Positions 22,396 to 34,272 of a stretch of 64,000 nucleotides of DNA are shown here, one piece after another. Source of the stretch: Sipunculus nudus (lineage: Eukaryota > Annelida > Sipuncula > Golfingiida > Sipunculidae); assembly GCA_026874595.1 (NCBI GenBank), contig CM049319.1, forward strand, positions 16,333,601 to 16,397,600. The letters run 5' to 3'. Positions within the stretch are counted from its first letter, which is position 1. Each line of letters begins with the position of its first letter. The translations under genes were made by a program, and so were the position numbers. A model generated the notes under the pieces. It searched no databases, was not told where the DNA came from, and saw only the letters and a program-made list of their open reading frames with translations.

Positions 22396-24353
22396 CATTC
22401 TTTTCAACCTACATTTAATGACCTGGACTGCCCGTTCTGCCTGACCATTAGGAGCTGGCACAAAATAATGGAGCAGACCTCAAATGCTTTATCCCAATAC
22501 AACGCAGAAACTGCTGAAACTCAGAACATGTGAATGTGGTACCATTATCAGACGCTATATATTCGGGAATAACAATGTACAGCAAAGATGCTTCATAGTT
22601 TCTCAATGGTAATTCCTGCAGTAATACTACCCATGATACAGGCTTCAATCCATATAGAGTAGGAATCCACTACAATAAGAAACATTTTGCCTATAAAGGG
22701 CCCGGCAAAATCAAAGTGAGCACGTGACCATGGTTTTGATGGCCACTCCCAAACCTGAATTGGTGTTTTGGTTGTTTCTTCTACCTAAATCCCGACACAA
22801 TTTTCATACTTGTACACACTACTCCAAATTATTATCATTACATGACAATTAAATTTGACAATGTGCAATAGCCTTCATGACACAAATACCAGGGTGATAA
22901 TCATGTAATTCTCGTATGATAGCTTGTCTGCCCTGTGTGTAAGTGGGGGGGGGGGGGGGACCACAACACGTGAGCCTCACAAGACACTGCTGATCCATTT
23001 CATTTGTTCGATCAGTGAATGGTTTTAGTTCATCAATGATATCTTCTGGTACATCGTCCTATGTTCCCCTCAGTCAGGCACACGCGATAATACTTGATCT
23101 CGGTCACAGGCGATGCTTCGCTATGAAGAACCTCCATCAGGACCACAAGTTCACTGGGGTCCGGGACTGTGGTCTCCTGCCCCAGAAGTGGAAGACGACT
23201 CAACGCATCTACGGAACTATAATCAGCACCCTTCCTTTATCGAATAGTGTATTCAAAGCCTGACAAGGTAAGGGTCTTTATCTGGATACAACCACACAAT
23301 GGTGGAATTTCCTTGTGCTAGTGCTGGATCATGAACAACGGTCTTCAGAACCAATTTTTCTGCCATAAAGATACTGATGCATCTTTCGAACACCGAAAAC
23401 ACAGACGAGAGCTTCTTTCTCCGTCATTGCATAATTTCGTTCAGCCGACGTCAACGTTCAAGGTGCGTACACGAAGGATGATTAGGTACCATCTGGGTTC
23501 ACATCCTTAGCCACTCTTAGATGCGTCACATGAAAGAACTTACTCCTTTTTTGGATCATAATGTACCAAGAGTCTCTCGGATCATAGCACGGCCTTTGCA
23601 TTGTCCATGACCTGCTGGCATTCAACAAACCACTGCCACTTGGAGTTTTATGCAACAGCTGATGAAACGGTTCAAGCAGGGTACTGATGTTCGACAGAAA
23701 GCTGCAGTGTAATGGTTGATCATACCTTAGAACGCACGAAGCTAGGAGACGCAAGTAGGAGCCGGTGCATCCTAAACAGCCTTGACCTTGCCCTGGATCG
23801 GGCGAATGCCTTGTGCATCAATACGGCGAAGTAATATGAAACCTCTGGCGCGAACAATATACACTTGTCTTGTCTAAGACGAAGACCTGCACGTGAGAGT
23901 CGACGGAGTACCTCTTCCAGGTTTCATAAATGTTTATTTTTATCCCGGTCAGTGATAAACACATCATTAATGAATACGATCACATTTGAAATTCCCTTAA
24001 ACAAGTTGTCCATATGTCTCTGAAAAATACCCGGTGCTATTTAATTCCGATTGGTCAACGGTTGCACACGAAAACCCCACTGTGAGTGTTTATGTTAGTG
24101 TTGTTAATTTTAATTGTTAATGATAATTTTCTGGACGGCTTATCCATCTAAAGCTGCTGGTAAGCATTGGACATGTCAAATTTCGTGAAGCTCTGACCCC
24201 CCTACTAAAGATACAAAAATGTCCTCTGCCTTAAGTAATAGGTAACAATCCAAGCTAGACACCTTATTGGTATTTTATCTTAATTTCCCCATATGCATAA
24301 TCTCACACCATCGGTTTTTATTACCGGTACTAAAGGATCGGCCCAATCGCTAA
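22396..24353 (-). pseudogene. Ty3/gypsy-type pol remnant (RT, RNase H, integrase)
   Basis: Reading leftwards on the minus strand: RT starts at 24353 (EFSDWADPLVPVIKTDG), then motif A FDMSNAYQQL near 24160 and motif F/YxDD near 23975. The latter reads VFINDVFI, so the first aspartate has become asparagine. RNase H with [13 protein letters not shown] lies near 23430-23370. Integrase has an HHCC-type start (LHDYHPGICVMKA, near 22900), the first aspartate in FDFAGPF (near 22705), the second in ASDNGTTFT (near 22545), and GQAERAVQVI near 22425. RT-RH-IN order identifies Ty3/gypsy. Frames change repeatedly and stops are common; no gag, protease or LTR was found. Non-functional. Confidence 0.8.
22945..22959 (+). 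repeat. poly-G tract (15 G)
   Basis: Homopolymer within the gypsy integrase remnant, one of its disrupting insertions. Confidence 0.9.
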
Positions 24354-24565
24354 ATTCTGCAGGCCTTCTGTGGATTCTGCGGAAATCTGCAAGCCTTCTG
24401 TGGATCCTGCTGGAATCTGCAAGCTTTCTGTGGATCTTGATGGAATCTGTTAACCCTCTGTGGGTCCTGCTGAATCTGCAAGCCTTCTGTGGATTTTGCT
24501 GGAATCTGCAAGCTTCTGTCCATCCCGATGAAATCTGCAAGCCTTCTTTGGATCCTTATGGTTGT
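24354..24565 (+). repeat. 30-bp minisatellite, about 7 units
   Basis: Unit CTGCAAGCCTTCTGTGGATC then 'ctgctggaat', diverged by a few bases per unit. It abuts the truncated RT start of the gypsy remnant. Open frames on both strands are products of the repeat. Single stray units occur at 18101 and near 25412. Confidence 0.9.
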
Positions 24566-25191
24566 CACATGCCCGAAAGAATGGACACTCCAGGTACATT
24601 AAACGGTGAACAAAACCGGCTGACTTCACACATACAATAAAAAATATGGAAAAGACACGAGTACAAAAATAAAAATATATTAAAAGTTAAACTTACAGTT
24701 CTCTGTAGAAGCGTTCCACACATATGATTTTAAGATCTGTAGAGTCCAGATAATCACACAAAATCACAGACTACTCCTGAATGAACACTACTAAAGAGAA
24801 TTCCACTTGTTTACATAGCTGCTGATCACATGACCGACGCACTCGTGCCATTAGAATGCCAGCTACAAGTCTATGCAGCTTACACTGTGTAAGGCGACAA
24901 TCCTTTATCAATGACATCACAGCCTTCTGATTAGCATATAAATTGTCCTGGTCTGTTACTGGACTTCACCACATTAGAAATACATCGACAGTTTACAAGT
25001 CCTTTTGAAAAATACGATTCCACTCTCAAGTCCGTCAGAGGGATTCTACGTTGCCGTCCGCAGGCATTGACGTTCTACGCCCAGGAACATCGTCTCATAC
25101 TGAACTCTCCTCTAGACCGGTGACAAACGGTCAGAATACACTTTTTAGCGCGCTGACCTAGGAGTTTGTGAAGTCCTTCCAGCATCCGCAG

Positions 25192-25214
25192 CTTATATAC
25201 GCCTGCTGACGTCA
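25192..25214 (-). promoter_or_regulatory. CRE plus TATA-box pair
   Basis: On the minus strand, TGACGTCA (25214-25207) is followed 7 bases later by TATATAAG (25199-25192). It lies upstream of the gypsy pol remnant on the same strand, so it could belong to a lost LTR or to a decayed promoter. Motif match only. Confidence 0.4.
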
Positions 25215-26064
25215 CATATCCTGACCGCCTTTTGGCCAATTGTCTCACACTTTTATACGGCCTGTCATAAATTGTATGAATACTAAACTGGACACGCTTC
25301 CAGAGAGCAAAACATGGGAAATCAAAAATCAGCATTCATCTGGTTATACTCTTTTCTTGTCTTTTTCTATACAATAAAAGATAACTAAGTCACAGTTCTC
25401 TGGTGATAGTAACCGCAAGCCTCCTGTGGATTCTGCTTGAATCTACACGCCTTCTTTCGACCTGGCCAGCCCTGTTCTCTTGACGTGCAATGTCTCATTA
25501 GTAAATGTATCTGAACAGCAGACTGTGGATCATAATAATATTTATTACTGTTCTGACTATTTGTAACCTGAGGCCAGTTCCTGGAAAATTTCTATTAAAC
25601 AGAGCAATTACTACAAATTACTTTCCCCTTACAAAATGTTACACGTATGCCCTGAAGGTATATTAATCATGGGAGAGAATATTTTAAACCTAGGCTAGAG
25701 TTTTTTTTTGTGTGTGTGTAGTTTCTCAGGGTATAGAGTTTTTCAGTTAAACTGAAGCGGTATCATTTATTATAGGAGAGGTTAATAATTATGTGTAATG
25801 GTAGACTCTTCCAAATTAGATTAAATATAAAGTAGGCTGTATTCATTGGGTTTATTAAATGTATGATCGGGTAAGACGTCACCTTGGGATAAAGGATAGC
25901 GTATGTTATGCGCAGTGGTGAAGAGATGTGACACTTATACTCCGACGTTTATCGAGTTCAACGGCCAATCCGCTATATAAATATAGTCATGATAGCCGTT
26001 CGCCAGCGGAAGTGACGATCGTTTCGCGAGCAGAACAGTGTGTTTGTGTCCAGAATAATTTCGT

Positions 26065-26078
26065 CAGTAGAGGGGGCG
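26065..26078 (+). promoter_or_regulatory. CTCF-like motif
   Basis: CAGTAGAGGGGGCG fits the YAGRKGGC core of CTCF sites, in a locally GC-richer, non-repeat stretch. Confidence 0.3.
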
Positions 26079-27036
26079 TTCAATACAATGTAGGTAGAAC
26101 CATTGCCATATTCTTCGTTTGTGATAGTTAAGAACGTGTATTACTTTGCAAACGATGTATAACGAGACATACATTCAGTGATTGGTCTGACGACATTGTG
26201 GATCCACATTTAATCAACCTATATGGAGACCTCAGAGAGAACCTCTTGCCCGCAGTAAGCCACCGTCAGCGACGAAACGTCTGGTTACCCAATATGGGTC
26301 GACTGTTTCGTCGTCTGCCCATATATTTAGTTAAGTGGCATTATAACCCAATACGATCGTATTCTCAAAATACGGGAGCTTTGTTATCATTGTAATGGGC
26401 ATTGTGACATTAAAACTTATTGCACTATAGTGTAATTATCTTATTTAGAACCCAACCGCAATACATAACCGCAAGAAGGGATTATACTTCAGTTGTCGCG
26501 TATTTTGGCCCCAGGACACACTGGCCGTGCCGCTCACAGCCGCCATTACATAAGCAGTGAGAACGTGTTTGTAGCGACATGACTTTGTGAACTATTCTTG
26601 TGCTGTTCAGGGACACACACGTGTTAAAACTGAGTATTCGTGCGCATTCGTTTACTATAACTAAACCAAGTTTACATAAAATGAGATACCGAGATCATTA
26701 TGGGGTTTCTCATCTTTTACAAATAAAAAAGGCATTTGGCTTACAATCCCACTAAAGTGCATATGAAAGGTGGTGACTAAAATGTGCTATCAGATTAATT
26801 ATCTTAGTCACCCTTTGGGCGAGCAATCTGCGTGAGCCTTAGCGTCAGGTGTGATATTTGCCTTTGCAGCAGAGGTGGAGTGATTATTTGTCTGCATTTG
26901 TAGTTTCACTACAAATGTCATTACCAAGTATTGTTTAAAACACTGTCACAGTGATAATAATTTGTATTATCTTGTTTGGCAGCTGACCTGGTCAGTACTT
27001 GGTCAGTACCTTCCTACTGCTCCACTTACTTGTTGG

Positions 27037-27536
27037 CCAAATCCAGTGCTGCCATGTGATTCTTTTTAAAAGTATTATACTTATACTCAGGAAAACTACT
27101 TTCATACGTTTGTATACTTTTTTTGAGGTGAAAATTCTTTTTATACCTTTTTTTTTTTAGCAAAATAGCATGGTCGGTTTTGGCTCTCCAGTGGTATATC
27201 TAAAGATTAACAGCTTTATAATGAGATCTAACAATGTGCTTTCCCAGTGTTTTTGCAAGAAAGTGTTTTTTTTTCTGTTGTGTGGAGTTTATGCTGAGCT
27301 GTCAGTGGCTTACTGACAAAATGCCAGGTGCTGAAATGTAAGAAACTGAGGGCTCGACAGGAACAACTCCACACAACACTGTACATATCATTTCTGAAAA
27401 AAAAGTAACAAATGCTTTCATATCAGGTAAGCTGTCGTGAATTTATACTTTTTATATACTTTTTAAGCAATGTTGATACTTTCTTTTGGTAAGGAATTAA
27501 TTTTTTTTATACTTAGAGTGGCAGCACTGCAAATCC
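27037..27536. mobile_element. hAT-type MITE with 8-bp target duplication
   Basis: The element, 27045-27528, begins AGTGCTGCCA and ends TGGCAGCACT (10-bp perfect TIR). The flanks CCAAATCC (27037-27044) and GCAAATCC (27529-27536) match at 7 of 8 positions. An 8-bp duplication and about 484 bp without ORF fit a hAT-derived MITE. The inside is rich in TATACTTTTT-like runs in both orientations. Confidence 0.7.
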
Positions 27537-27717
27537 TTGTTGGATTTATGTGCTTCTTGTGATTAATGTGCTTGTTGTGTTGTTTCTTTTCATTGCACTA
27601 GGTGGCATTACTCGATATCTGTGACCGTATTATAATAATGATTTTATATTTGTAATTCCCCTTAAATGTTCAGGCACAGTTGCTAAGCTGATACGAGTTT
27701 ATACTGTGACATTAATG

Positions 27718-27862
27718 AGTACATTTTGAGTACTCAGTACTCATACTCGAGTACTTTTGAAAAGAGTGCAAAAGTATTCATACTTAAGTGCAAAAATGTT
27801 CAAACTCAAGTACTTTTAAAGTACTCAGTACTTGTACTCGAGTACTTTAAAAGTACTCGAAC
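27718..27862. repeat. AGTACT/CGAGTACTTT motif cluster
   Basis: At least eight overlapping palindromic motifs (GAGTACTCAGTACT, CTCGAGTACTTT, AAAGTACTCAGTAC) in 145 bases. Such clusters are common as subterminal repeats of hAT-like elements; no paired end was found here. Confidence 0.55.
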
Positions 27863-30683
27863 CAAACTTTGTTAATGACACTCGCCAGTCTCTGTCCATT
27901 TTGAAGTCTTTCAGGAAAATTTAAAAAATCTAAATCTGTACTAGAATACTGAGAAGAATTTGACTTTCAGGGTGCACAAGATCGTGTTTTTACTCTGTAA
28001 CTCATAGAATATTGGTCCCGTGACTTATCCCCGTGACCTAGGTGATTTTCCCATGACTTTTCTCGATGTTAGAACTGTCTGGGTTTAAAAGGTTGTGTAA
28101 TATTTTTGCCATGCCAACGGAAAATCGAACGGAGGGAGTCTCATCGCATTAGCTGGGCACGACTGGAAGTCAACTGAGCCAAATCTTCCAGCTGCAACCA
28201 TTTACCAGCGGTCAGGCCGGACTCAATATCAAAACGAAAATAAGATGAACGATATAAATTCTGCTTAAAGATGATCCCGTGGATAATGCAGCCAAGCTGA
28301 AAACCTTTACCGAATACACGGGGAAGTCCACTGCCATACCCGAAGGTGCAGATCATCAAATGGATACAAAAAAATTCAGTTCTGTACAATAAACCCATGG
28401 TAAATATATGAGTGTTGATCTTTCTGAAAAAAGCCAATGTTACGTACTTATATTAAGTATAGCTGTCTCGGACACTGGTATTATTTTTTTTTCTTAGACT
28501 GCTTCAGTATCGTTTTTGATAATATGAGAGATGTACTGCGAGCCACAATTAATTCAAGTTAAGATGGATGTAAAAGTACATGAGCGTTTGTTTTATTCTG
28601 ATTTGTTTTGTTTAGTTTCTGGTTGAATCAAAACCATAGAACTGTCTGAACTTGCTGAAGGTCCTATATCCTTCGTTCCTATTCCCTATAGTAGAGATCT
28701 CATTCTCCGCTATTTCAGCTAATACTAATCATATTCTAATCTCGTTGAATTGTTAGTTTTCAATTCTCCATTATTACCATTATTCTTTTTTTAGAAAACG
28801 ATTCACCTTTCCAGGACAGTAAGGAGACCGCTGCAGTGTTTGATTCCTATCCTTTTTTTTTTTCATTCTCTGTCGGCCATGTATTTTCGCTGCAGTGTTC
28901 TTCTCTCTTCTGGACACTAGAAGGCGCCACTGATGACATTGGCGCGCATTTGGCAAACTGCGCAGACACGTGCTCACAAGAGTACGACTCTGCAGGTGAC
29001 GGTTTGTCTGTTTTGACAACTAAGCCCCGGGCTTCTAAATACCCGAGCGGCGTAGGTATACATGTAGTGAAGAGACTAATATAGTCCGTTCAAATGTATT
29101 AGATAGGCATTGTAAATGTGAAAAGGTCTTTTCCTGAAATGTAACAAATTTTGATTTTGAAGTTTGACAATTGAGGCAAGTAGTCCCGGCCATCCCCACA
29201 ATTTCAAACTAGAAGAGGTTCGTTTTGAGCTGAAATGAAGTCTGGCGGAAGGGTGCAGACCTGATAGTTTGAATGATGTATATATATCGCATTAGACGAT
29301 TATGTCAAACTCCTTTTGGTTATATGGATGGATGACGCAAGTCCAAACATTTGAAAGCCCTAATGTCATACTTTGGTTCTCTTCATATCCTTGACGCTAT
29401 TTTTTCACGATCTACATTTACATACACATAGTTAAGGGTGCATTATAATGTAATTTCTGGCTTGCTCTCTGTATATGTTAAGCATCTAAGAGTAATTTTG
29501 GTTGTGAAAATTTCTTATAACGCCTTCGTGAAGGGTGTATGAACTTGTTTATCAACAACATGTTTGTAAACACAGCAATGTTGACAAACGGATATAACAT
29601 GTAACCTAAGATGGTAGGTTGCATATATGCGGAGGTAGAAAGGTCACTTTTTGTATAATGCCATTTGCAAAGCTCTGCCTTATCTGACTTGCTGCCAGAT
29701 GCCTTTGTTGAAATTGTTTTATTTTGGCGGGCCCTCATATATTATAAACACGTTGATATAAAAAATATAGATATCACCCGTGTGGGGTGATAGCAATGTT
29801 TTCTGGCCTATTTTTATAAAAAGCTCCAAGTGATTACCTATAATTTATAAAGGTCAGGTTATTGGGCCCCTTTAACAATTTGGCGAAGATCCACGTGAAG
29901 GAGCTTCTTCTCCCTAGTAGGCAGATAATACCGTGTTATCATCTGTAATATGACAAGGTAGACAACTCAGCCGAAACCGTTCGTGCGATAATAAGGGAAG
30001 TTACGTTCTCGACCCGCTTATACTCGCTTTATCTTCTTTTTATGCGTAATCCATATGATAGTTCAATACTACGGGAGTTACAGAAACGGTATTATTAGGT
30101 CGTTTGACCTGATTTCGTCGTATTATCTCTAAGAACATTGGGAGATATGAAGACTTTATTATAAATAGGGATTCAAACGTCTGTGGCCCCACATCCCGAC
30201 TGCGAATGTGAAACCCTCGCGAATCAAAAGTCAACTACAGTATATATCTGAAATAAAATAATACGAAAAAACATTCCGCTATGTCTATGCAACACCTGCG
30301 TTTCCTGTGCTGCCGACTGACTGACAGCTGAGACTCTTGGCCTTTATTGTTTTACTGTTTACAAGCAAACTAGAATCCCCTGACGCGGATAGGTTATCTG
30401 TGTCAAACATATAGTTTATTTTTTTTCAGTTCTAAAATTTCCAGGTACCGGCAACCTAAAGTTAACATTTCCCTGTAGGAACTGTTGAAAATTTAGTAAA
30501 GATACCACAAAAGCTGAGCAAAAATTTGCCTGTAAAATAAATGTAAGAAGTGTCAGAATTTATCCGAAATCTAAAATAAATGATGAAGATGTGTTTTGTT
30601 TCACGCAACGCGCAATTATACATTTTTAACCAGTTAGCTCTCTATGGGCAGTTTCACGCCCGCGCAGTATATCACATCTCACC
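27863..30683. other. Non-coding stretch, no gene called
   Basis: No recognised domain. A plus-strand segment 28268-28345 (DDPVDNAAKLKTFTEYTG) reads like a possible exon behind an AAAG and before CGAAG|GTGCAG, but has no identifiable homolog. A CTCF-like site lies at 28915. Confidence 0.4.
28915..28928 (+). promoter_or_regulatory. CTCF-like motif
   Basis: CACTAGAAGGCGCC, followed by ACTG, resembles CACTAGRKGGCGC with one mismatch. Confidence 0.3.
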
Positions 30684-30939
30684 ATTCGGAACACGTCGGC
30701 CGAATCCGTTGGCTTCTAGCCTCGAAGGCCCAGTGATACATCAGCAGTTATTGTGAAGTTCGCCGGAAATCCACCGGGAGCCATTTCTACTGACCCATCT
30801 AAGAAATGATCAGTTTCCACAAAGAATACATTGATTTGCCATAATAATGTGTATTGTGTGGGCTTGATATGTTGCAAAACTTCAGGTTCCGACATTAATC
30901 TAACTAAACAGTTCAGTTTTTATATAAAAAAAAGCCTCA

Positions 30940-31275
30940 GGCCAAAAAAATTAAAGGTATGGTTCTCAGGCACCGCCCGCATCAATTTTAAACCCCCGCA
31001 TCAAAAATTTTTATTTTGATTTTCAATAAAATCTTTCCAATTTTGAGCTGCTGCCGCTCCGACATTTCTTTCAAGAAGGTAAAACCATACAATTTCCCTT
31101 GTTTTTTGTGATTTTACTTATTTAGCAAAATAAAACTGTTATTTTCATGCTTTTCCCTTATCATTTGACATTTTTATCGAAACATACCAAAAAATTTAAA
31201 ATAAAAAAAAGCGCCTACCCGCATTGATTTCTGAAAAAAAGTGCCTGAGAACCATACCTTTTTTTTATTTTGGCC
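30940..31275. mobile_element. PIF/Harbinger-type MITE, copy 1
   Basis: Starts GGCCAAAAAAATT and ends with its near complement ATTTTGGCC. Inner TIR parts GGTATGGTTCTCAGGCAC are perfectly inverted on the other side. Both flanks carry TCA, a 3-bp target duplication. 336 bp, no ORF. The related copy at 39597-39936 is flanked by TTA. Confidence 0.8.
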
Positions 31276-31406
31276 TCATACATCGCCAACTGAGGTGCAC
31301 TTCCTGGCGTGAACGGTATCCTCATGCGATCCAAATCAGTATACTTGGGATATTCCCCACTATATCTTGGACGAGTGTTGTCGTATAACTTTAAAGGTGG
31401 TAGTTC
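31258..31406 (-). CDS. Candidate coding exon of unknown protein, cut by a MITE
   Basis: Behind the acceptor-like TTTTGTGTACAG the frame reads ELPPLKLYDNTRPRYSG, then EYPKYTDLDRMRIPFTPG and QLAMYEAK. The composition is protein-like and no stop occurs until the MITE end. Two donors are possible. GTATGAG after 31282 lies before the MITE and gives a 125-nt exon. GTATGG after 31258 lies inside the MITE and gives 149 nt. It is on the same strand and downstream of the PDZ exons, but starts in phase 0 whereas PDZ exon 2 ends in phase 2, so a direct join fails. It also lies inside an inverted repeat pair and could belong to a transposon. No family recognised. Confidence 0.4.
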
Positions 31407-32215
31407 CTGTACACAAAACATATTGTTTTGCTGTTACAAAGCGCACAACAGGTGTGCGGCTGACCTGCCATGGCCTTGAACTAGCCGGAATACTTTTCAT
31501 GTACACCCGTGGCTAGAAGCCAACGGATTCGGCCGAGGAATTCCGAATGCATTTTTACCACAGTTCTCTTACACGCTGTTCTGCACAGACTGGTTCCCGT
31601 GCCCTACAATGTAACCGATAAGAAGCCGATAAGAGGAAAAAGAGATACGGATACGCTTGTATACATACTGACATGTGGTTGCTTTTTTGTTCGCTATGGT
31701 TTTAATATTACGTCTAGTCTGGAACATTTTGATTCATTAAAGTTTTTTTAATGCATTTTGAATGTTGAGCCGTTTCATAAAGTGGAGCCAAGTCTAAACC
31801 ATCATGCCCAATCCAACAATATATCATGACTCTCACGATGGGTCTTGTTTCAGGGTTTGACAAGGGGCCAAGTCCCCTTCACATTTGTAGGTTTATTAGG
31901 ACCGGGGTAAAAGTACCTTTTTTCTCAGCATTACTTTTTAGGGAAATAAAACACGCTATGGAAAACATAGAGATTTAAGGATAATTCCGTCATCCAGCTT
32001 ATGGTTTTTCATATTTAAATCAATTATCTTCCAGTTATGCATCAATTAATGAGAAAATTTAGGATACATGAGAACATTAAGGACATGGTATGCTTAAATC
32101 GTATTGTTGAATCTTCATAAATGTAAGCTTTAGAGTGTTCTCGAATATTCAAAAAAGGTAAATTATGAGTACTTATAGTGTTGATAACTGAGCAAAAATT
32201 ACTTTCGTTACGCCA

Positions 32216-32223
<8 letters not shown>

Positions 32224-32273
<50 letters not shown>
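32224..32273. repeat. (TA)n microsatellite
   Basis: Nearly pure TA run of about 50 bases. Confidence 0.95.
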
Positions 32274-32277
<4 letters not shown>

Positions 32278-33607
32278 CATCCATAAATGGTGATGGGAGT
32301 GAACAAAATATTGATCCTTTTTATTAGGGGGGGTCTCCCTGTACCCTTGCTGGTTGTCTCCCTTATATTTTTTCAGAAAACAAGGTGAATGACCCTCGTG
32401 ACCGCAACATAATGTAAATATCTTTACTGTCCCTGACGTGTAGAAAGTTTCGTAGTATTTACGTAAACCTGCCGACAAACAATCAAACAGACACGAGAGA
32501 TAACATCACCTCCTTGGCGGAGGTTGCAAAAGATACTTTGTAGCAATTGAATATTTATTGCATAAAACATCGCCACATTCGTTTCAATAACTTTCTTTGC
32601 TCAGCATCTAACAATGTCTAAAACAATTATCACATATCAAACCCCCTTCGTAATGAAACAACTACTTTAACATCTGACCTCTGCTCAACAACTATCTCGT
32701 TTTGTTTATTCATCTTTGCTGAAACTTAAGCTTGAAACTGTCCGCCCCACACTAGAGCTGTAATTTAAATATTGCTCCCAGTAATTGTAACAGTAAATGT
32801 GCGGTGGCAGGATTTCGGATTGCAAGGGTTAGTGCGGTGGCGTCTTCTCCTATTCGTGACGCGAACTTAAATTACAAGAGTGTCACCTTGTGGGTCAATC
32901 AGTTAGTTAAACAACAACCTGGAAACCTTCAATACTTTTTGCAAAGTTCCATTAAACTTACTACCTTCCTTCCATCGGATTAAGCACCCAAGAAATGTAC
33001 AATAATAACATTTAGCTTTTTCGCACATATCAACGATCACACAGACACATAAGCTGAGTGACTGGTAATGACGTCACTTTCACCTTCCCCGAAAGTCCAT
33101 CAGCGCCCCTAGTGAATGGCAGTGGTATCGCTGGCTTAGCTGAAAATCAAAAGTACTTGAATGCATTATAATAATGCCCTGCAAAATTTTGCATATCTAC
33201 ACAGCTGGCAATCTGTGGCCGAAAGCACTCAGCAAAGCACCACACGTATCCTACGCCCCATACAGGCAAATACTCGAACCATATACAAAATACATTAACT
33301 TACACATTTTTGTTTAAAATGAACATCATAATTAATCCCTACCGTACTTAAAAATTACAGCGAAATATAAGAAGCTCGGTTAGTATGAGCTTGTCCTGCC
33401 TCGAACTTTCCTTGAGCTTGTATAAAGACCACTTTTGAGCTTAAAAAGTATCTGCTATAGCACCTTATATTTTTTGTTTGTTCTTTCTTTGTCTTCTATT
33501 GTTCTTCGTATTTAACAAGGACATTCCTGTGTATATATCAGAGATAAACAACCGATCGTAGAATCAGAGATTGCGTCCTCATGTAAAGAGATCGTGTGTC
33601 CCATTGT

Positions 33608-33623
33608 CGCTAGGTGGCGCTAC
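33608..33623 (+). promoter_or_regulatory. CTCF-like motif, strong match
   Basis: CGCTAGGTGGCGCTAC follows the YAGRKGGCGCY pattern throughout. It is outside the recognised repeats, 650 bases downstream of PDZ exon 2. Confidence 0.45.
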
Positions 33624-34272
33624 ACATTGGTCTATCGGTATCCGTAAGCTGTTGCTGGGGAGAACTTGACAGGACCGGTGGGTCTAATCGTCCTGAACAT
33701 TCCCCTGAAAATCATAGGAAGTATAATTAAAAATGTAATATGTACTAAAGAATATTAAGGTTATTAAGCGAAGTGTAGAGTTATACAACTTGACACCGAT
33801 TACAATGATTACACTGATTACAGGTAATTTATATATTTATAGTTTATAATACATGTACATCTCTTACATGTCTGTTGGTAAGTGATGTACGTAACCAAAT
33901 AAAAAACAAAATAAGGCGATATCACTTGTCAAATTGGGCCTAGACTTTTTTTTTTTTTTTTTTTTTATTCTTTCGGATGTAAATTAAATGAAAAATGAAA
34001 GTCATATTGAACGTTACATTTTAGTTACAGTTACAGATTTCATGATTCGTTTTCATTCCGATATAGACTAAATAAAAAATTTATATTATTTGTTACGCAT
34101 AGCATATTATACATGTACATTCCACGGGCCTTTCCGGAGAAGCAGAACTCGGAGAAAAAATGCATCCGGACACCAGCAAAGTCGACTCAAGAAACACCCC
34201 GTCCCGCTTACTTGTCAATCACCCGAAGACCATACCTGTTATTTAATAGTCACAACTAACAGAACGCCTTAC

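Larger units (their letters stand above)
24566..27036. other. Non-coding stretch with two promoter-like spots
   Basis: No protein domain recognised. A minus-strand CRE plus TATA pair lies at 25192-25214. A plus-strand CCAAT/TATA pair lies at 25963-25983 and a CTCF-like site at 26065-26078. The open frames at 25928-26131 and 26198-26395 have no recognised homology. Confidence 0.4.
30684..31548. repeat. Long inverted repeat pair enclosing 0.8 kb
   Basis: A 26-base perfect inverted repeat (TCGGCCGAATCC...CTTCTAGCC at 30696-30721; complement at 31511-31536) is preceded by a matching outer ATTCGGAA (30684-30691 and 31541-31548). The enclosed segment holds a Harbinger-type MITE and a candidate exon. 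It may be the ends of an unidentified DNA transposon. No clear target duplication is seen. Confidence 0.7.
31549..34272. other. Probable intron 2 of the PDZ gene
   Basis: No exon recognised between PDZ exon 2 and 31406. Contains a TA microsatellite (32224-32273), a CTCF-like site (33608) and a T run near 33943-33966. The strand and position make it intron if the gene continues leftwards. Confidence 0.45.

Noticed and set aside
24280-24640. Frames on both strands with repeated QDPQKACRF-like or LLWILLESAS-like units
   Set aside because: Products of the 30-bp minisatellite. Only the last residues (EFSDWADPLVP) are real, as gypsy RT.
25960-25985. CCAAT followed by TATATAAATA on the plus strand
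   Set aside because: The two boxes are only a few bases apart, unlike real CCAAT/TATA promoters, and no gene follows.
28141-28437. 98-codon minus-strand frame, and an opposite-strand frame with DDPVDNAAKLKTF
   Set aside because: No domain; the two strands compete and splice sites are poor.
33100-33120. CTCF-like site, CACTAGGGGCGCTG on the minus strand
   Set aside because: One G short of the core, so the spacing is broken.
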